DNA from: Salinivibrio sp. ES.052
GTDB lineage: Bacteria; Pseudomonadota; Gammaproteobacteria; Enterobacterales; Vibrionaceae
Length of the DNA: 64,000 bases
Reading direction: 5' to 3'
Assembly (NCBI RefSeq): GCF_900141775.1
Contig: NZ_FSRI01000001.1
Location: forward strand, 776,251-840,250
Part shown: one piece after another, positions 15,965-26,607 of the stretch
Position numbering within the stretch: position 1 is the first letter of the stretch
Layout: every line of letters begins with the position of its first letter
The notes under the pieces: generated by a model
Seen by the model: the letters and a program-made list of their open reading frames with translations, nothing else
Databases searched by the model: none
Told to the model about the DNA's origin: nothing
Program-made: the position numbers and the translations under genes

Positions 15965-16687
15965 ATGAATCCAACGATTGAGACACTTCTTTCTCACCGC
16001 TCTATTCGCAAATTTACTCAAGATGCCATTTCTCCCGAGCAATTAACCCAGGTTATTGATGCGGCGCGCGCGGTATCCAGCTCAAGCTTCTTACAGTGCA
16101 CCAGCATTATCCGTGTGACGGACAAAGAAAAACGACGCTTATTGGCGGAATACGCGGGCAACCAAGCGTATGTGGCCGATTGTGCGGAGTTTTTAGTGTG
16201 GTGTGCGGACTTCCATCGCCACGAGCAAATCAACCCTAATGCTAAATTAGGTTTTACCGAGCAGACGTTAATTGGGGCGATTGATAGCGCGCTCATGGCG
16301 CAAAATGCGATGGTGGCGGCGGAGTCGATGGGCCTAGGCGGCGTGTATATCGGCGGCTTACGCAATCAGCCGGAAAAGGTGGCCGAGTTGTTGGCGATGC
16401 CGAATCACGTGATGCCTTTGTTTGGTATGTGCTTGGGTGTGCCGGCGCAAGATCCCGAACCCAAGCCTAAATTACCTGCACAGCTTTTGGTGCACGAAAA
16501 CAGCTATCAAGCCATCGATGAGGCGGCGCTAAGCGACTATGACAACCAAGTGCGCGAGTATTATCAAACGCGCACGGGCGGCAATAAAGACATGAGCTGG
16601 AGTGAGCAGATCTCCGCCACGCTAGAAAAAGAAGCGCGCCCGTTTATGAAAGACTTTTTGCACAGTAAAGGCTTTAGTACCCGCTAA
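15965..16687 (+). CDS. nfsA: Oxygen-insensitive NADPH nitroreductase
   Basis: This 240-residue FMN enzyme would reduce nitroaromatics and quinones by two-electron steps. The N-terminal LLSHRSIRKFT (FMN phosphate site), SSSSFLQCTSIIRV (about 38-51), GGVYIGGLRN (about 124-133) and LFGMCLGVPAQDPEPKPKLP (about 151-170) are the conserved blocks of NfsA. Length equals that of the E. coli protein. Its divergent neighbour grxA supports the assignment, because the two are also close in E. coli; the usual ybjC and rimK partners are missing. AAGGAAG precedes the ATG. A hairpin terminator follows. Confidence 0.94.
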   Translation: MNPTIETLLSHRSIRKFTQDAISPEQLTQVIDAARAVSSSSFLQCTSIIRVTDKEKRRLLAEYAGNQAYVADCAEFLVWCADFHRHEQINPNAKLGFTEQTLIGAIDSALMAQNAMVAAESMGLGGVYIGGLRNQPEKVAELLAMPNHVMPLFGMCLGVPAQDPEPKPKLPAQLLVHENSYQAIDEAALSDYDNQVREYYQTRTGGNKDMSWSEQISATLEKEARPFMKDFLHSKGFSTR

Positions 16688-16711
16688 AGTGTTGCGACGT
16701 ATCGCTTGAAT

Positions 16712-16738
16712 AAAAAAGCAGCGTTTTGCTGCTTTTTT
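16712..16738 (+). terminator. Rho-independent terminator after nfsA
   Basis: An AAAAAAGCAGC / GCTGCTTTTTT stem with a 5-nt loop ends in a T tract. Confidence 0.88.
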
Positions 16739-16941
16739 ATTGTTATAAATCCTGTTTTGCCCAATTTTGTTGGCTGTTTTGACTCCCTTGTTTGTGAAAA
16801 CCATGCTAAGCGCTAAAAGTTATTTACATCTAGTCTGTAACCCGTAATATTGCCGCGTTTTTGCGCGTGAGAATCACATTATCAGTGATGTTTGGCGCGC
16901 ATTTTTAATATTTAAATGTTTTTTAAACAAGTAGGGCACTG

Positions 16942-17535
16942 ATGGAAAACAAACTGGCAAATCCTGCCCCTTTAGGGCTGATGGGTTTTGGAATGACCAC
17001 GGTATTATTGAACATTCATAATGCAGGGTTTTTCCCGATTGATAGCATGATTTTGGCGATGGGGCTGTTTTATGGTGGCTTAGCGCAAGTGATTGTCGGC
17101 ATCATGGAATTCAAAAAAGGCAATACGTTTGGAACCACCGCGTTTACCTCTTATGGTTTGTTCTGGTTGACGCTCGTTGGCCTGATTGTGATGCCTAAAA
17201 TGGGGTTAGCTGATGCAAGCCCAGCAGGCTTTATGGGTTGGTATTTGTCTCTGTGGGGCGTGTTTACTGGGTTCATGTTTATTGGTTCATTGCGCTATTG
17301 CCGAGCGAAGCAGTTTGTATTTGGTAGCTTGACCGTTCTCTTTTTCTTACTTGCCGCGCGTGATTTCACCGGTAGCACGGTGATCGGCACCATCGCCGGT
17401 TTTGAAGGCATTGTGTGTGGCTTAAGTGCGATGTATTTTGCGATGGCGCAAGTGTTGAATGAGGAATATGGGCGCACTGTGCTGCCTGTGGGTGAGCTAA
17501 CGCAAAAGCCGGCCATGGCGACCCAAGCGGCTTAA
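16942..17535 (+). CDS. satP: SatP-type acetate/succinate uptake transporter
   Basis: This 197-residue membrane protein belongs to the AceTr (GPR1/FUN34/YaaH) family. The hallmark [18 protein letters not shown] is at residues 7-24, followed by six hydrophobic helices, with the conserved [15 protein letters not shown] (about 43-57) and YGLFWLTL. Members move monocarboxylates such as acetate with protons. It stands alone between nfsA and the convergent serine deaminase gene, with terminators on both sides. The 254-bp upstream gap is AT-rich and likely carries its promoter; no clear CRP site was found. Confidence 0.92.
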   Translation: MENKLANPAPLGLMGFGMTTVLLNIHNAGFFPIDSMILAMGLFYGGLAQVIVGIMEFKKGNTFGTTAFTSYGLFWLTLVGLIVMPKMGLADASPAGFMGWYLSLWGVFTGFMFIGSLRYCRAKQFVFGSLTVLFFLLAARDFTGSTVIGTIAGFEGIVCGLSAMYFAMAQVLNEEYGRTVLPVGELTQKPAMATQAA

Positions 17536-17612
17536 ATCGCATGCTGTCGTGATTGGCCTGTAATCGAATGGGTCTGTACAAACTGTTTTGATGACGGTGT
17601 AAAGCAGAGCAT

Positions 17613-17647
17613 AAAAAGCCCGGCTACGTAATGTAGCCGGGCTTTTT
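17613..17647. terminator. Bidirectional Rho-independent terminator
   Basis: A 15-bp stem AAAAAGCCCGGCTAC / GTAGCCGGGCTTTTT with a 5-nt loop lies between satP (plus) and the serine deaminase gene (minus). Confidence 0.92.
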
Positions 17648-17676
17648 CATTTAGGTGTGTCCGTTATGGTGCTTGA

Positions 17677-19038
17677 TTAGCACATCACTTTCACCGCGAG
17701 GCCCCCTTGTGAGGTTTCGCGATATTTGGCGTTCATGTCTTTACCGGTTTCCATCATGGTCTCGATGACTTTATCCAACGAAACGCGTGGCTCGGAGGAA
17801 CGTTGTAGCGCCATGCGTGAGGCATTGATCGATTTCACCGCGGCAATGCCGTTGCGTTCAATGCAAGGGACTTGTACTTGCCCAGCGACTGGGTCACAAG
17901 TGAGTCCTAAATTATGCTCCATGGCAATTTCAGCCGCCATACACACCTGGTGCGGGTTGCCGCCCATTAATTCGGCGAGGCCAGCGGCGGCCATGGAGCA
18001 GGCAACGCCCACTTCGCCCTGGCAACCGACTTCGGCGCCAGAGATAGAGGCGTTTTGCTTATACAGGCCACCAATCGCGCCAGAGGCAGCAAAAAATCGG
18101 GTGTAGATTTGCTTATCAACCGGTTCGATAAACTTGTCGTAATACGCGAGCACGGCAGGAATAATGCCACAAGCCCCATTGGTGGGGGCCGTGACCACGC
18201 GGCCACCGGCCGCGTTTTCTTCGTTGACCGCAAAGGCAAACATATTGACCCAATCGACCACTGACATGGGATCAATGTTGTATTTTTCTGTGGTTTTGAG
18301 CTGGTGGTGTAACGCGGCGGCGCGGCGAGGGACGCGCAGCGGGCCAGGTAACACCCCTTCGTTTTCCATCCCGCGGTCCATACAGGCCTGCATGGTTTGC
18401 CAAATGTTTGCGAAATAGGTATCGATTTCTTCTTGGCTGTGCATGCTTCGCATGTTGGCCATTACCAAGCCGCTGATCGAAAAACCGGTTTCTTGGGTGA
18501 GTGCCAGTAGGCCGTCAGCGCTATTAAAGTCGTAAGGGACTTGCACCGCTTGCATAGCAGGCTGACCAAATTCGGCTTCTTCAACAATAAAGCCACCGCC
18601 AATCGAGTAATAGGTTTTACTCAGCACACAGTCATCGCCCTGCCAGGCATGGATTTGCATGCCGTTCTCGTGCAGTGAGAGGTTAGAGGTATGAAAGTTC
18701 ATCCCTCCATCACGTGGAAAGGCGACGGCGTGTTGTTGCTCACCCAATGGCAATTGCTCTGTCTCTTCTACCCGTTTAATAAAGCTGGGAATCGAATCGA
18801 TATCAACGGTTTCTGGGCTGTTGCCTGCTAAGCCCATAATCGTGGCGATGTCGGTGTGGTGGCCTTTACCGGTGAGTGACAATGAGCCGTATACGTCAAC
18901 CGTGACGCGATCGACGTCGGTTAAACGCTGACTGGCGGTTAGCTCATCAACAAAGCACTTGCCTGCTTTCATTGGGCCAACCGTATGAGAACTGGATGGG
19001 CCAACGCCAATCTTAAAAATGTCAAAAACACTGATCAT
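17677..19038 (-). CDS. sdaA: L-serine ammonia-lyase (iron-sulfur type)
   Basis: This 453-residue enzyme deaminates L-serine to pyruvate with a [4Fe-4S] cluster. The beta (ASB-like) domain starts [20 protein letters not shown], and the catalytic alpha domain carries the cluster cysteines in [24 protein letters not shown] and [14 protein letters not shown]. Length matches E. coli SdaA/SdaB. Residue choices such as [12 protein letters not shown]-type and [13 protein letters not shown] lean to SdaA rather than SdaB, although the partner sdaC lies just upstream, as sdaB does in E. coli. A hairpin between the two genes should reduce read-through from sdaC. Confidence 0.94.
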   Translation of the reverse strand: MISVFDIFKIGVGPSSSHTVGPMKAGKCFVDELTASQRLTDVDRVTVDVYGSLSLTGKGHHTDIATIMGLAGNSPETVDIDSIPSFIKRVEETEQLPLGEQQHAVAFPRDGGMNFHTSNLSLHENGMQIHAWQGDDCVLSKTYYSIGGGFIVEEAEFGQPAMQAVQVPYDFNSADGLLALTQETGFSISGLVMANMRSMHSQEEIDTYFANIWQTMQACMDRGMENEGVLPGPLRVPRRAAALHHQLKTTEKYNIDPMSVVDWVNMFAFAVNEENAAGGRVVTAPTNGACGIIPAVLAYYDKFIEPVDKQIYTRFFAASGAIGGLYKQNASISGAEVGCQGEVGVACSMAAAGLAELMGGNPHQVCMAAEIAMEHNLGLTCDPVAGQVQVPCIERNGIAAVKSINASRMALQRSSEPRVSLDKVIETMMETGKDMNAKYRETSQGGLAVKVMC

Positions 19039-19137
19039 GTGTCTACCTCAGTCAATGCCCTAAGGGCAATGGATTTAGTGTTTACGCCATCCGTCCATGG
19101 TATTGACTGTGATGGCAAGCGCACGCTCGCCATAATG

Positions 19138-19163
19138 AAAAGGAGCAGCCTTCACTGCTCCTT
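19138..19163 (-). terminator. Hairpin terminator or attenuator between sdaC and sdaA
   Basis: On the minus strand an AAGGAGCAG / CTGCTCCTT stem with a 6-nt loop is followed by TTC. It lies 99 nt before the sdaA start, so read-through could set the ratio of transporter to deaminase. Confidence 0.7.
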
Positions 19164-19281
19164 GTTAGCCGCAAACATCGATGGATGCGGAGGGCATAGA
19201 GCCCAATGCAGCAGTCCTATAGCGCCTGCTGCGCGCGCTGTGTCCGATTAAGCAAAACGGCTGATTCTGAATCGTTAGTGA

Positions 19282-20565
19282 TTAAGAGATCATGCCGTAC
19301 GTAATCGCTGAAATTGCCACCAGCCCCATAATCAGAACAAAGGCGTTGCTGATTGTACCTGAATATTTCTGCATTGCTGGCACGTTTTTCACGGCATACA
19401 TTGGCATAATAAACAGGATGGTGGCAATGATTGGGCCGCCAAGTGATTCAATCATCCCCAAAATGCTTGGATTTAGGGTGGCGACTAACCAAATGGTCAA
19501 GATCATGAAGACCACGGTGAACACGTCGATTTTTTTGCGATCAACCGGTTTACCCATGCTGCGTAGTGCTTTGGTAGCAATCCCGTTCAGACCTTCACGT
19601 GCGCCCAGGTAGTGACCAAAGAACGAGGACACAATGGCGACAAAGGCGACCAATGGACCCAAGAAGGAAATGAACGGGCTTTCATGCTTGTTGGCCAAGT
19701 AAGAAAGAATTGCGATATTTTCCGCTTTTGCCGTTTCTAAATCCGCTGGCGTCAGTGACAGCACGCAAGAGAACACAAACAGCATCACGAAACCTACCAG
19801 CATGGCGGCTGAGCGCATCAGGATCTGGCCGGACTTGTATTCTGCATCGTCGCCGTGGTCACGGCGCTGTGCCAATGAGAAAGACGAAATGGCCGGGCTG
19901 TGGTTAAACGCAAAGACCAGTACCGGAATAGAAATCCAAAGGGTAATGGCAAAGTCACCTGCGGACGGCACTTGCGATAGGGCAGCGGTGTTCCACTCTG
20001 GGATCAGGTAGATGGACATAAAGACCAAGATCCCAACCAGCGGATAGACCAAACACTGGGTGACACGCAGCATCATTTTTTCGCCCAGAAGCATGACTGA
20101 CATCATACCGAGAATAAGCGCTAACGAGAGGATCGCACGTGGCGGCGACGCCATGCCAAGCTGGTTGACCAAGAAGGAGTCGACGGTGTTGGTGATCCCC
20201 ACGCCGTAGATCAACACAATCGGATAGATTGCAAAGAAGTACAGCAAGGTGATCAGTTTGCCCGCGCCAACACCAAAGTGTTCTTCAACCACTTCGGTAA
20301 TGTCGCTGCCCGCATTTTTAGAAGATAAAACAAAACGAGAGAGCCCGCGGTGGGCAAAGAAGGTCATTGGACCAACAAGCAGGGTCATGACTACGAGTGG
20401 CCAGAAGCCGCTCATGCCTGCGTTGATAGGAAGGAAAAGAATACCCGCGCCAACCGCGGTGCCAAAAAGGGAAAGCGCCCAGGTTGTATCTTGTTTGGTC
20501 CAGCGCGGGCGCGACGTTGCACTGGTACCAGTCGTCGAGGTTGTTTGCATAACAATACTACTCAC
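19282..20565 (-). CDS. sdaC: Serine/proton symporter
   Basis: This 427-residue inner-membrane transporter of the HAAAP family has about eleven hydrophobic helices. The first helix region carries [17 protein letters not shown] (about 34-50), the substrate-binding unwound helix of this family, and the tail has [17 protein letters not shown]. SdaC imports L-serine, and here it would feed the deaminase encoded next. The N-terminal 25 residues are Ser/Thr-rich and probably cytoplasmic. The gene is transcribed together with, or just ahead of, sdaA; its promoter must lie in the 234-bp gap 20566-20799. Confidence 0.93.
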   Translation of the reverse strand: MSSIVMQTTSTTGTSATSRPRWTKQDTTWALSLFGTAVGAGILFLPINAGMSGFWPLVVMTLLVGPMTFFAHRGLSRFVLSSKNAGSDITEVVEEHFGVGAGKLITLLYFFAIYPIVLIYGVGITNTVDSFLVNQLGMASPPRAILSLALILGMMSVMLLGEKMMLRVTQCLVYPLVGILVFMSIYLIPEWNTAALSQVPSAGDFAITLWISIPVLVFAFNHSPAISSFSLAQRRDHGDDAEYKSGQILMRSAAMLVGFVMLFVFSCVLSLTPADLETAKAENIAILSYLANKHESPFISFLGPLVAFVAIVSSFFGHYLGAREGLNGIATKALRSMGKPVDRKKIDVFTVVFMILTIWLVATLNPSILGMIESLGGPIIATILFIMPMYAVKNVPAMQKYSGTISNAFVLIMGLVAISAITYGMIS

Positions 20566-20765
20566 ATTGTAGGGAACAGGAATCAGGGAAGGCGAATTCT
20601 GGCGATTTCTACACAGAAAACCAAGAGCTAGATCGCTATATGAAAAGTAGTGCGCCGACTATTGCACTAAAGTGTGACGATTATCAATAACGGAGCAGGG
20701 AATGTTGGTCTAAATGGGCAGCATTGTATGGCTTTTAGTTGAGTAAATATGCATCAATATGCGCC

Positions 20766-20789
20766 AAAAACCCCTCTATGTGAGGGGGT
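20766..20789 (-). terminator. Rho-independent terminator after nudL
   Basis: On the minus strand a CCCCTC / GAGGGG stem with a 5-nt loop is followed by TTTTT. It lies just past the nudL stop. Confidence 0.85.
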
Positions 20790-20799
20790 ATTGGTGGTA

Positions 20800-21540
20800 T
20801 TAGCCGTGAAAGTGAGACAAGGTAAGCTGACTGATCAGTGCTCTTAGTAGTTGTGCCGTTGCCCCCCAAATGAGCCGGTTTTGATGGTAAAATGCGCAAA
20901 CAGGGTGCCATTGTCCGTATATTAAAAACGACTGTTCGCGAATATGCGCGGGGTGACACAAGGTCTTTAGTGGCACTTCAAAGCAGGCCGTCACTTCGTT
21001 GTGATCGAGGCAAGTTTGGTAGTTTGGGTCGACCCAGGCAAGCACCGGGTGAATGTAATAGCCGGTGACAGTGGGCAGTGGACATAACTGACCAATAATG
21101 GCTTCTCGCGTGACCTGGATACCGGTTTCTTCCCACATCTCGCGCGTGGCAGTGGCAATATTATCTTCGTCGGAGGGTTCACGCTTCCCACCAGGAAAGC
21201 TGACTTGACCCGGATGGTGCTTTAGGTGCTCCGCACGTTGTGTCAACACCAGTTGGATCCCGCTTGCGCGTGGCACCAGACCAATCAATACCGCGGCAGG
21301 CTGAAAGTCGGCACCACCCAGGATTCGAGGGGCTAGGCGCACACGATTAAGAATACGACTGTCATGGCGCGCCAAGGGAGTCAGCGAAAATGCACGTATC
21401 ACGTCGGTTGGTGAGAGAGCAGGGGGAGTGCCGTGCATAGTTTGATAGCGCACACTAGGCGCTAGCCATGACGTCGCTTCCGTTCGCAACGCACAGCTAA
21501 TGGGAGGGAAATACGCATTTTCAGGGGCGAATAACGTCAT
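20800..21540 (-). CDS. nudL: Nudix hydrolase, CoA pyrophosphatase type
   Basis: This 246-residue protein carries a Nudix box at about residues 116-138, GGKREPSDE...REMWEETGI, preceded by VLTQRAEHLKHHPGQVSFPG, which is typical of the CoA-diphosphatase (NudL/YeaB) branch that splits CoA to phosphopantetheine and 3',5'-ADP. It lies 32 nt downstream of pabB, as in E. coli. Compared with the roughly 190-residue E. coli protein it has an N-terminal extension of about 45 residues. ATG 21540 is kept because CGGAGA lies at proper distance; the next in-frame ATG (21438) has no ribosome site. Confidence 0.9.
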   Translation of the reverse strand: MTLFAPENAYFPPISCALRTEATSWLAPSVRYQTMHGTPPALSPTDVIRAFSLTPLARHDSRILNRVRLAPRILGGADFQPAAVLIGLVPRASGIQLVLTQRAEHLKHHPGQVSFPGGKREPSDEDNIATATREMWEETGIQVTREAIIGQLCPLPTVTGYYIHPVLAWVDPNYQTCLDHNEVTACFEVPLKTLCHPAHIREQSFLIYGQWHPVCAFYHQNRLIWGATAQLLRALISQLTLSHFHG

Positions 21541-21572
21541 GCTTTCTCCGTCGAATCAGTCAAAGGCACTCC

Positions 21573-22955
21573 CTAGGTTTCATCGTTTGCAAGCACAGGA
21601 AGAATACGGCTCACTTTGTCGAGAGTTTCTTGATACTCCGCGTCTGCCTGGCTATCGGCGACCAATCCACCGCCTGCCCAAACATGCAGCTGGCCTTGAT
21701 GACCAACTAAGGTACGAATAGTAATACTGGAATCCATCCTGCCGCAGCGACTGATATAAGCAAAGCTGCCGCAGTACACGTGACGCCGGTGCGGTTCGAG
21801 CCCTTCAATGATTTCCATTGCACGTACTTTAGGCGCGCCGGTAATGGAGCCGCCTGGAAAGGCCGCACGTAGTAGATCGAGCCCTGTTTTTTCTTTAGGT
21901 AAGGTTCCTATGACGGTGCTCACCATATGGTGGACGGCAGGAAAACTCTCTATCTCAAAAAGTTTAGGCACAGAGACCGAACCTGGCGAGGCAACACGGC
22001 CAATATCATTACGTAGTAAGTCAACAATCATCAAATTTTCGGCACGATCTTTTTCGGCTGATTGTAATGACTGAGCACTGTCAGCATCTTGTTGCGGATC
22101 AGAATGACGTGGGCGCGTACCTTTAATGGGTTTGGTTTCGATATGGCGATCGTGCACCGATAAAAAACGTTCCGGAGAGACGGACAAAACAGCGCTGTCT
22201 TCTAAGCGAATAAAGCCAGAAAAGGGCGCGCCGTTGTGAGTGGCCAGTTTGCGATAGGCTTGCCACTCATCACCGTCATAGTGGGCAGAAAAACGCTGAG
22301 CAAGATTGATTTGATAGCAATCTCCTGCATGCAGATAGGCCTGCACTTGAGAAAATTTTTCCGCATATTGCTCTGCGGTCATGTTGGCATGCCAGCGCTC
22401 TGTTAGCGTGAAGGGAGTGTTGCCTGTTGGCGCAGTCTGTTTCATTAACCATTGCCATCGCTGGTTGCTATTTGGGGCAATCACAACGGCGTGTTGCTGG
22501 TGGTGATCAATCACCACTGCCCAGTCATAGAGACCAACCGCCATATCGGGCACGTCCAGCTCGTCTTTAGCCAGCGTCGGTAAGCTTTCAACACAGCGCC
22601 CTAAGTCATAGCCAAAATATCCTAAGGTGCCGCCGGTAAATGGCCATGGCTCCATCGCGGGGACGACAGGCAATAACTGTGCTTGTAATTGCGCGACCCA
22701 CTGAAAAGGATCGCGACGTTCAGTGGTGGTGTGGCCATCGGGATAACGCGTGGTCACTTGATTGTTGCGTGCGGTCATGGTGGCGATAGGATCGGCGACC
22801 AATATATCGAAACGGCTATCTGGGTGTGTTCGCGTCGCGGAATGAAGCAGCATCGCCCAGGGTTGATGCGCAATACGATCAAACAGGGTGACGGCGAGTT
22901 CAGGCGTATAGTCGATCGGCGTGGTAGTGAGCGTCATGGCGTTTTGTGGCTGCAT
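21573..22955 (-). CDS. pabB: Aminodeoxychorismate synthase component I
   Basis: This chorismate-using enzyme makes 4-amino-4-deoxychorismate for folate, working with the glutaminase PabA, which is not in this window. The N-terminal region has PWAMLLHSA and SRFDILVADP; the catalytic C-terminal half has GDCYQINLAQRF, the active-site KPIKGTRPR, ENLMIVDLLRNDIGRV and PGGSITGAPK. ATG 22955 gives 460 residues; a GTG at 22973 and an ATG nearer 22937 are alternatives and none has a strong ribosome site. It is divergent from the fumarase gene and forms an operon with nudL. Confidence 0.93.
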   Translation of the reverse strand: MQPQNAMTLTTTPIDYTPELAVTLFDRIAHQPWAMLLHSATRTHPDSRFDILVADPIATMTARNNQVTTRYPDGHTTTERRDPFQWVAQLQAQLLPVVPAMEPWPFTGGTLGYFGYDLGRCVESLPTLAKDELDVPDMAVGLYDWAVVIDHHQQHAVVIAPNSNQRWQWLMKQTAPTGNTPFTLTERWHANMTAEQYAEKFSQVQAYLHAGDCYQINLAQRFSAHYDGDEWQAYRKLATHNGAPFSGFIRLEDSAVLSVSPERFLSVHDRHIETKPIKGTRPRHSDPQQDADSAQSLQSAEKDRAENLMIVDLLRNDIGRVASPGSVSVPKLFEIESFPAVHHMVSTVIGTLPKEKTGLDLLRAAFPGGSITGAPKVRAMEIIEGLEPHRRHVYCGSFAYISRCGRMDSSITIRTLVGHQGQLHVWAGGGLVADSQADAEYQETLDKVSRILPVLANDET

Positions 22956-23193
22956 TGTTCTTTTTGTGATCACGGTTGAAGCGCCGTGTGGCGCACGAAT
23001 AGCGCTAAGCGTATCATAGCTAGGCCTTTTCCGGCACGGGCGACGATAAATAACAGTACGATGGTGTTGCTACTATCGGCTTCTATAATCATATTGCGCA
23101 GCGTGGCTGCGTGCCAAACGATAATAACGAGGGAAAGGCTCCCCCAACACTGGATACCCGCTTTGGGTCCTGCACATGACACCAGAGGCAATG

Positions 23194-24711
23194 ATGACCA
23201 CAATTAAACAGCAAGACGTGATCGAAAGTGTTGCAGATGCCCTGCAATATATCTCTTACTACCACCCCCTTGATTTTGTTCAAGCCCTCGAAAAAGCCTA
23301 TCACAAGGAACAAAGCCAGGCGGCGAAAGACGCCATTGCGCAAATACTGATTAACTCGCGCATGTCGGCCGAAGGCCAGCGACCAATTTGCCAAGACACG
23401 GGCATTGTGACCTGCTTTGTGAAAGTGGGCATGGGTGTGCAGTGGGATCGTCATGATATGACGGTACAACAAATGGTCGACGAAGGGGTGCGACGTGCCT
23501 ATACCAACCCAGATAACCCATTACGTGCCTCTGTGGTCGCGGATCCGGCCGGTAAGCGCCAAAATACCCGTGATAACAGCCCCGCGGTGGTCCATATTGA
23601 TATGGTGCCGGGCAATGCAGTGGATATTCAGATTGCCGCCAAAGGTGGTGGCTCTGAAAACAAAACCAAAATGGTAATGCTCAATCCCTCTGATGATGTG
23701 GCGGAGTGGGTAGAAAAAACCTTGCCTGCAATGGGCGCGGGTTGGTGTCCACCGGGCATGCTGGGTATCGGCATTGGCGGCACGGCAGAAAAAGCCGCGG
23801 TGTTAGCCAAAGAGTCCTTGATGGAGCATATCGACATTCAAGCGCTTATCGAGCGTGGACCAGAAAACGCTGATGAAGCGTTACGCTTAGATATTTTTGA
23901 TCGGGTTAACAAACTCGGGATTGGTGCCCAAGGTTTGGGCGGTCTGACAACCGTGGTGGATGTGAAAGTAAAAACGGCACCGACGCATGCGGCGTCTAAG
24001 CCTGTCTGCCTGATCCCGAACTGTGCTGCTACCCGCCATGTTCATTTTACCCTCGATGGTTCGGGGCCCGCCGAGCTTGAACCGCCCAAGTTGGATGAGT
24101 GGCCGAAAGTGACATGGGAAGTGGGTGATAATGCGCGTCGTGTCAACCTGGATACGGTCACCAAAGAAGACGTGCAAAGCTGGCAAACCGGTGAAACGGT
24201 ACTTTTATCAGGCAAGATTCTGACTGGACGCGACGCCGCACACAAACGCTTGCAAGAAATGCTGCGCAATGGCGAAGGCCTGCCAGAAGGCGTCGACTTT
24301 AACGGTCGCTTTATCTATTACGTGGGTCCTGTCGATGCGGTAGGCGATGAAGTGGTTGGCCCTGCAGGCCCTACCACGTCGACCCGTATGGATAAGTTCA
24401 CCGATATGATGTTGGCGGAGACCGGACTAACGGGCATGATCGGCAAGGCTGAACGTGGCCCTGCGGCGGTGGAGTCAATCAAAAACCATAAAGCTGTCTA
24501 CTTAATGGCGGTCGGTGGTGCTGCGTATCTGGTATCAAAAGCGATTAAAAAAGCCCGTGTGGTGGCATTTGAAGATTTGGGAATGGAAGCCATCTATGAG
24601 TTTGAGGTGGAAGATATGCCGGTAACAGTGGCTGTCGATGCAAGAGGACAAAATGCCCATCAGATCGGCCCTGATACTTGGAAAGTGAAAATAGCAGAAA
24701 TGGAAGATTAA
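23194..24711 (+). CDS. fumA: Class I fumarate hydratase
   Basis: This is an iron-sulfur, oxygen-sensitive fumarase of the TCA cycle (fumarate + water to malate). The product is about 505 residues, as common for vibrio-type class I enzymes and shorter than the 548 of E. coli FumA. The N-terminal alpha part has ICQDTGIVTCF and LRASVVADPAGKRQNT; the cluster cysteines lie in CQDTG and LIPNCAATRH, and the C-terminal beta part has GPTTSTRMDKF and AVGGAAYLVSKAI. ATG 23194 is preferred because AGAGG lies 5 nt upstream; ATG 23191 is equally in frame. A bidirectional terminator follows. The gene stands alone. Confidence 0.93.
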   Translation: MTTIKQQDVIESVADALQYISYYHPLDFVQALEKAYHKEQSQAAKDAIAQILINSRMSAEGQRPICQDTGIVTCFVKVGMGVQWDRHDMTVQQMVDEGVRRAYTNPDNPLRASVVADPAGKRQNTRDNSPAVVHIDMVPGNAVDIQIAAKGGGSENKTKMVMLNPSDDVAEWVEKTLPAMGAGWCPPGMLGIGIGGTAEKAAVLAKESLMEHIDIQALIERGPENADEALRLDIFDRVNKLGIGAQGLGGLTTVVDVKVKTAPTHAASKPVCLIPNCAATRHVHFTLDGSGPAELEPPKLDEWPKVTWEVGDNARRVNLDTVTKEDVQSWQTGETVLLSGKILTGRDAAHKRLQEMLRNGEGLPEGVDFNGRFIYYVGPVDAVGDEVVGPAGPTTSTRMDKFTDMMLAETGLTGMIGKAERGPAAVESIKNHKAVYLMAVGGAAYLVSKAIKKARVVAFEDLGMEAIYEFEVEDMPVTVAVDARGQNAHQIGPDTWKVKIAEMED

Positions 24712-24733
24712 TTAATCCTCTGTCTTCTTACCT

Positions 24734-24762
24734 AAAAAATGCGCCGATAGGCGCATTTTTTA
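24734..24762. terminator. Bidirectional Rho-independent terminator
   Basis: An AAAAAATGCGCC / GGCGCATTTTTT stem with a 4-nt loop lies between fumA and the convergent ABC ATPase gene. Confidence 0.9.
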
Positions 24763-24810
24763 TAGTAACCGAGTGGCGGCCTCGGTCAGTGTGCGATAGC
24801 CAATAGTGTT

Positions 24811-26445
24811 TTATGCCACTTCTTCATCGAGATCAAACGAGGCAGCGATAAGATTACGCGTGTACTCGTTTTGTGGATGGTGGAAGATCTCGTCTGGCGT
24901 ACCGGCTTCCATGACCTTTCCATTTTGCATCACCATGACGCGGTCTGAGAGTGCACGCACAACACTTAAGTCGTGGCTGATAAACAGATAGCCAATGTTG
25001 TGGCGTTGCTGGATATCTTTCAACAAATCAATCACGGTGAGCTGCACCGAACGGTCTAACGCAGACGTTGGTTCGTCGAGCAGGATAAATGCAGGGTTGA
25101 GGATCAATGCGCGCGCGATAGCGATACGCTGACGTTGGCCGCCAGAAAATTCGTGCGGATAGCGGTTAATGGCAGAGCTATCGAGGCGCACTTCATACAA
25201 TGCATCTTTTACGCGATCAAGGCGCTCGGATTTACTCAATTCAGGGAAGTGAGTGCGCAAGCCTTCTGCGACAATTTCACCCACCGTCATACGGGGTGAC
25301 AGTGAGCCAAATGGGTCTTGAAACACCATCTGCATATCGCGACACAGGGCTTTGTTCTCACTGTTTTTTATGCCATGAATGTCTTGGCCTCTAAAACAAA
25401 CCCGTCCCTCAGCGACGGGTAAAAGGCGCATAATGGCGCGGCCTAGTGTGGATTTACCTGATCCCGATTCACCAACAATACCCAGCGTCTCGCCTCGGCG
25501 CAGTGATAAACTAATGTCGCTGACTGCTTCGAAGTAACGTTTGTTTCCGCCAAAAAAGTCTGCACCGAGAAAGTACTTTATCGTGACATTGTCGACGCTC
25601 AGTAAGTTCTCAGCTTCATCGTTGACGGCGTCTTTGCGGCCGTGTGGTACCGCGTTGAGCAACATTTTTGTGTAATCTTGTTGTGGGTTGCCAAACAGTA
25701 CCTTGGTATCGTTGGTCTCAACCACTTCCCCTTTACACATCACTACCACACGATCGGCTAGGTGTTTTACGACACCTAAATCATGCGAAATAAACATGAT
25801 CGCCATGCCCATCTTCTGCTGAAGCTCGCCAATCAAATTGAGTACTTCGGCTTGAACAGTGACATCCAGTGCGGTGGTTGGTTCATCGGCAATCAGCAAA
25901 TCGGGTTCATTGACTAATGCCATGGCAATCATAATCCGTTGTAGCTGGCCACCGGAAAACTCATGCGGGTATTTTTCCAATGCACTGGTTGGATTAGGGA
26001 GATGAACCAAATTAAGTAGTTCGATAATCCGTTGTTTTGCTTTTTCTGCTGTCGTACGGTGATGGCACTGAATGGCTTCAGTGAGCTGCTCTCCGACACG
26101 CATATACGGATTCAGTGAGGTCATTGGTTCTTGGAAGATCATGGCAACACGATCGCCGCGCATTTTCTGAATTTGCTTCGTCGACAGCGCGAGGATGTCG
26201 GTGTCGTTAAAGCTGACTTTAGATTCCGGTTTGACGATTGCGTTATTGGGTAATAGCCCCATGACAGCGCTGCTAGAGACTGATTTTCCTGAGCCTGACT
26301 CCCCAACGATAGCCACGGTTTCACCGGGCATGATGTCAAAGCTAACATTCTTAACAGCATCGATCATGCCGTCATTGGTGGTAAATGACACGCTCAGGTT
26401 TTGTACGCTAAGTAGTGGCTTAGAAGCAGATGAAGACATCATCAC
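24811..26445 (-). CDS. Peptide-type ABC transporter ATPase with two fused nucleotide-binding domains
   Basis: This 544-residue cytoplasmic protein has two complete ATPase domains of the oligopeptide/dipeptide (OppD/OppF) type, arranged as in YejF. The first has Walker A GESGSGKS (about 48-55), signature FSGGQ and Walker [13 protein letters not shown]; the second has GESGSGKST (about 330-338), [15 protein letters not shown] and [11 protein letters not shown]. Both end in the family's extra segment near QDYTKMLL and [11 protein letters not shown]. No permease or binding-protein gene is next to it: 646 gene-free bases lie upstream and fumA downstream. It must serve permeases encoded elsewhere, or be a remnant of a larger operon. 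Confidence 0.9.
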   Translation of the reverse strand: MMMSSSASKPLLSVQNLSVSFTTNDGMIDAVKNVSFDIMPGETVAIVGESGSGKSVSSSAVMGLLPNNAIVKPESKVSFNDTDILALSTKQIQKMRGDRVAMIFQEPMTSLNPYMRVGEQLTEAIQCHHRTTAEKAKQRIIELLNLVHLPNPTSALEKYPHEFSGGQLQRIMIAMALVNEPDLLIADEPTTALDVTVQAEVLNLIGELQQKMGMAIMFISHDLGVVKHLADRVVVMCKGEVVETNDTKVLFGNPQQDYTKMLLNAVPHGRKDAVNDEAENLLSVDNVTIKYFLGADFFGGNKRYFEAVSDISLSLRRGETLGIVGESGSGKSTLGRAIMRLLPVAEGRVCFRGQDIHGIKNSENKALCRDMQMVFQDPFGSLSPRMTVGEIVAEGLRTHFPELSKSERLDRVKDALYEVRLDSSAINRYPHEFSGGQRQRIAIARALILNPAFILLDEPTSALDRSVQLTVIDLLKDIQQRHNIGYLFISHDLSVVRALSDRVMVMQNGKVMEAGTPDEIFHHPQNEYTRNLIAASFDLDEEVA

Positions 26446-26607
26446 CTCACTGGTTGATTATTCGACGTCACGAGCTTGTCAATTGGACGAATACACGGAG
26501 ATATCTCTCGTGGTATTGGCGCAGACAAGCACTCGATGATTTGGATTAACGTCTGCCGTTATTGTGAGCAAACGTCAGTCATTCGTGTTGGGTAGATTAT
26601 CGCTAAA

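Noticed and set aside
16840-16900. A CRP site upstream of satP (GTGAGAATCACA)
   Set aside because: The half-sites are separated by only three bases, whereas CRP needs six between TGTGA and TCACA.
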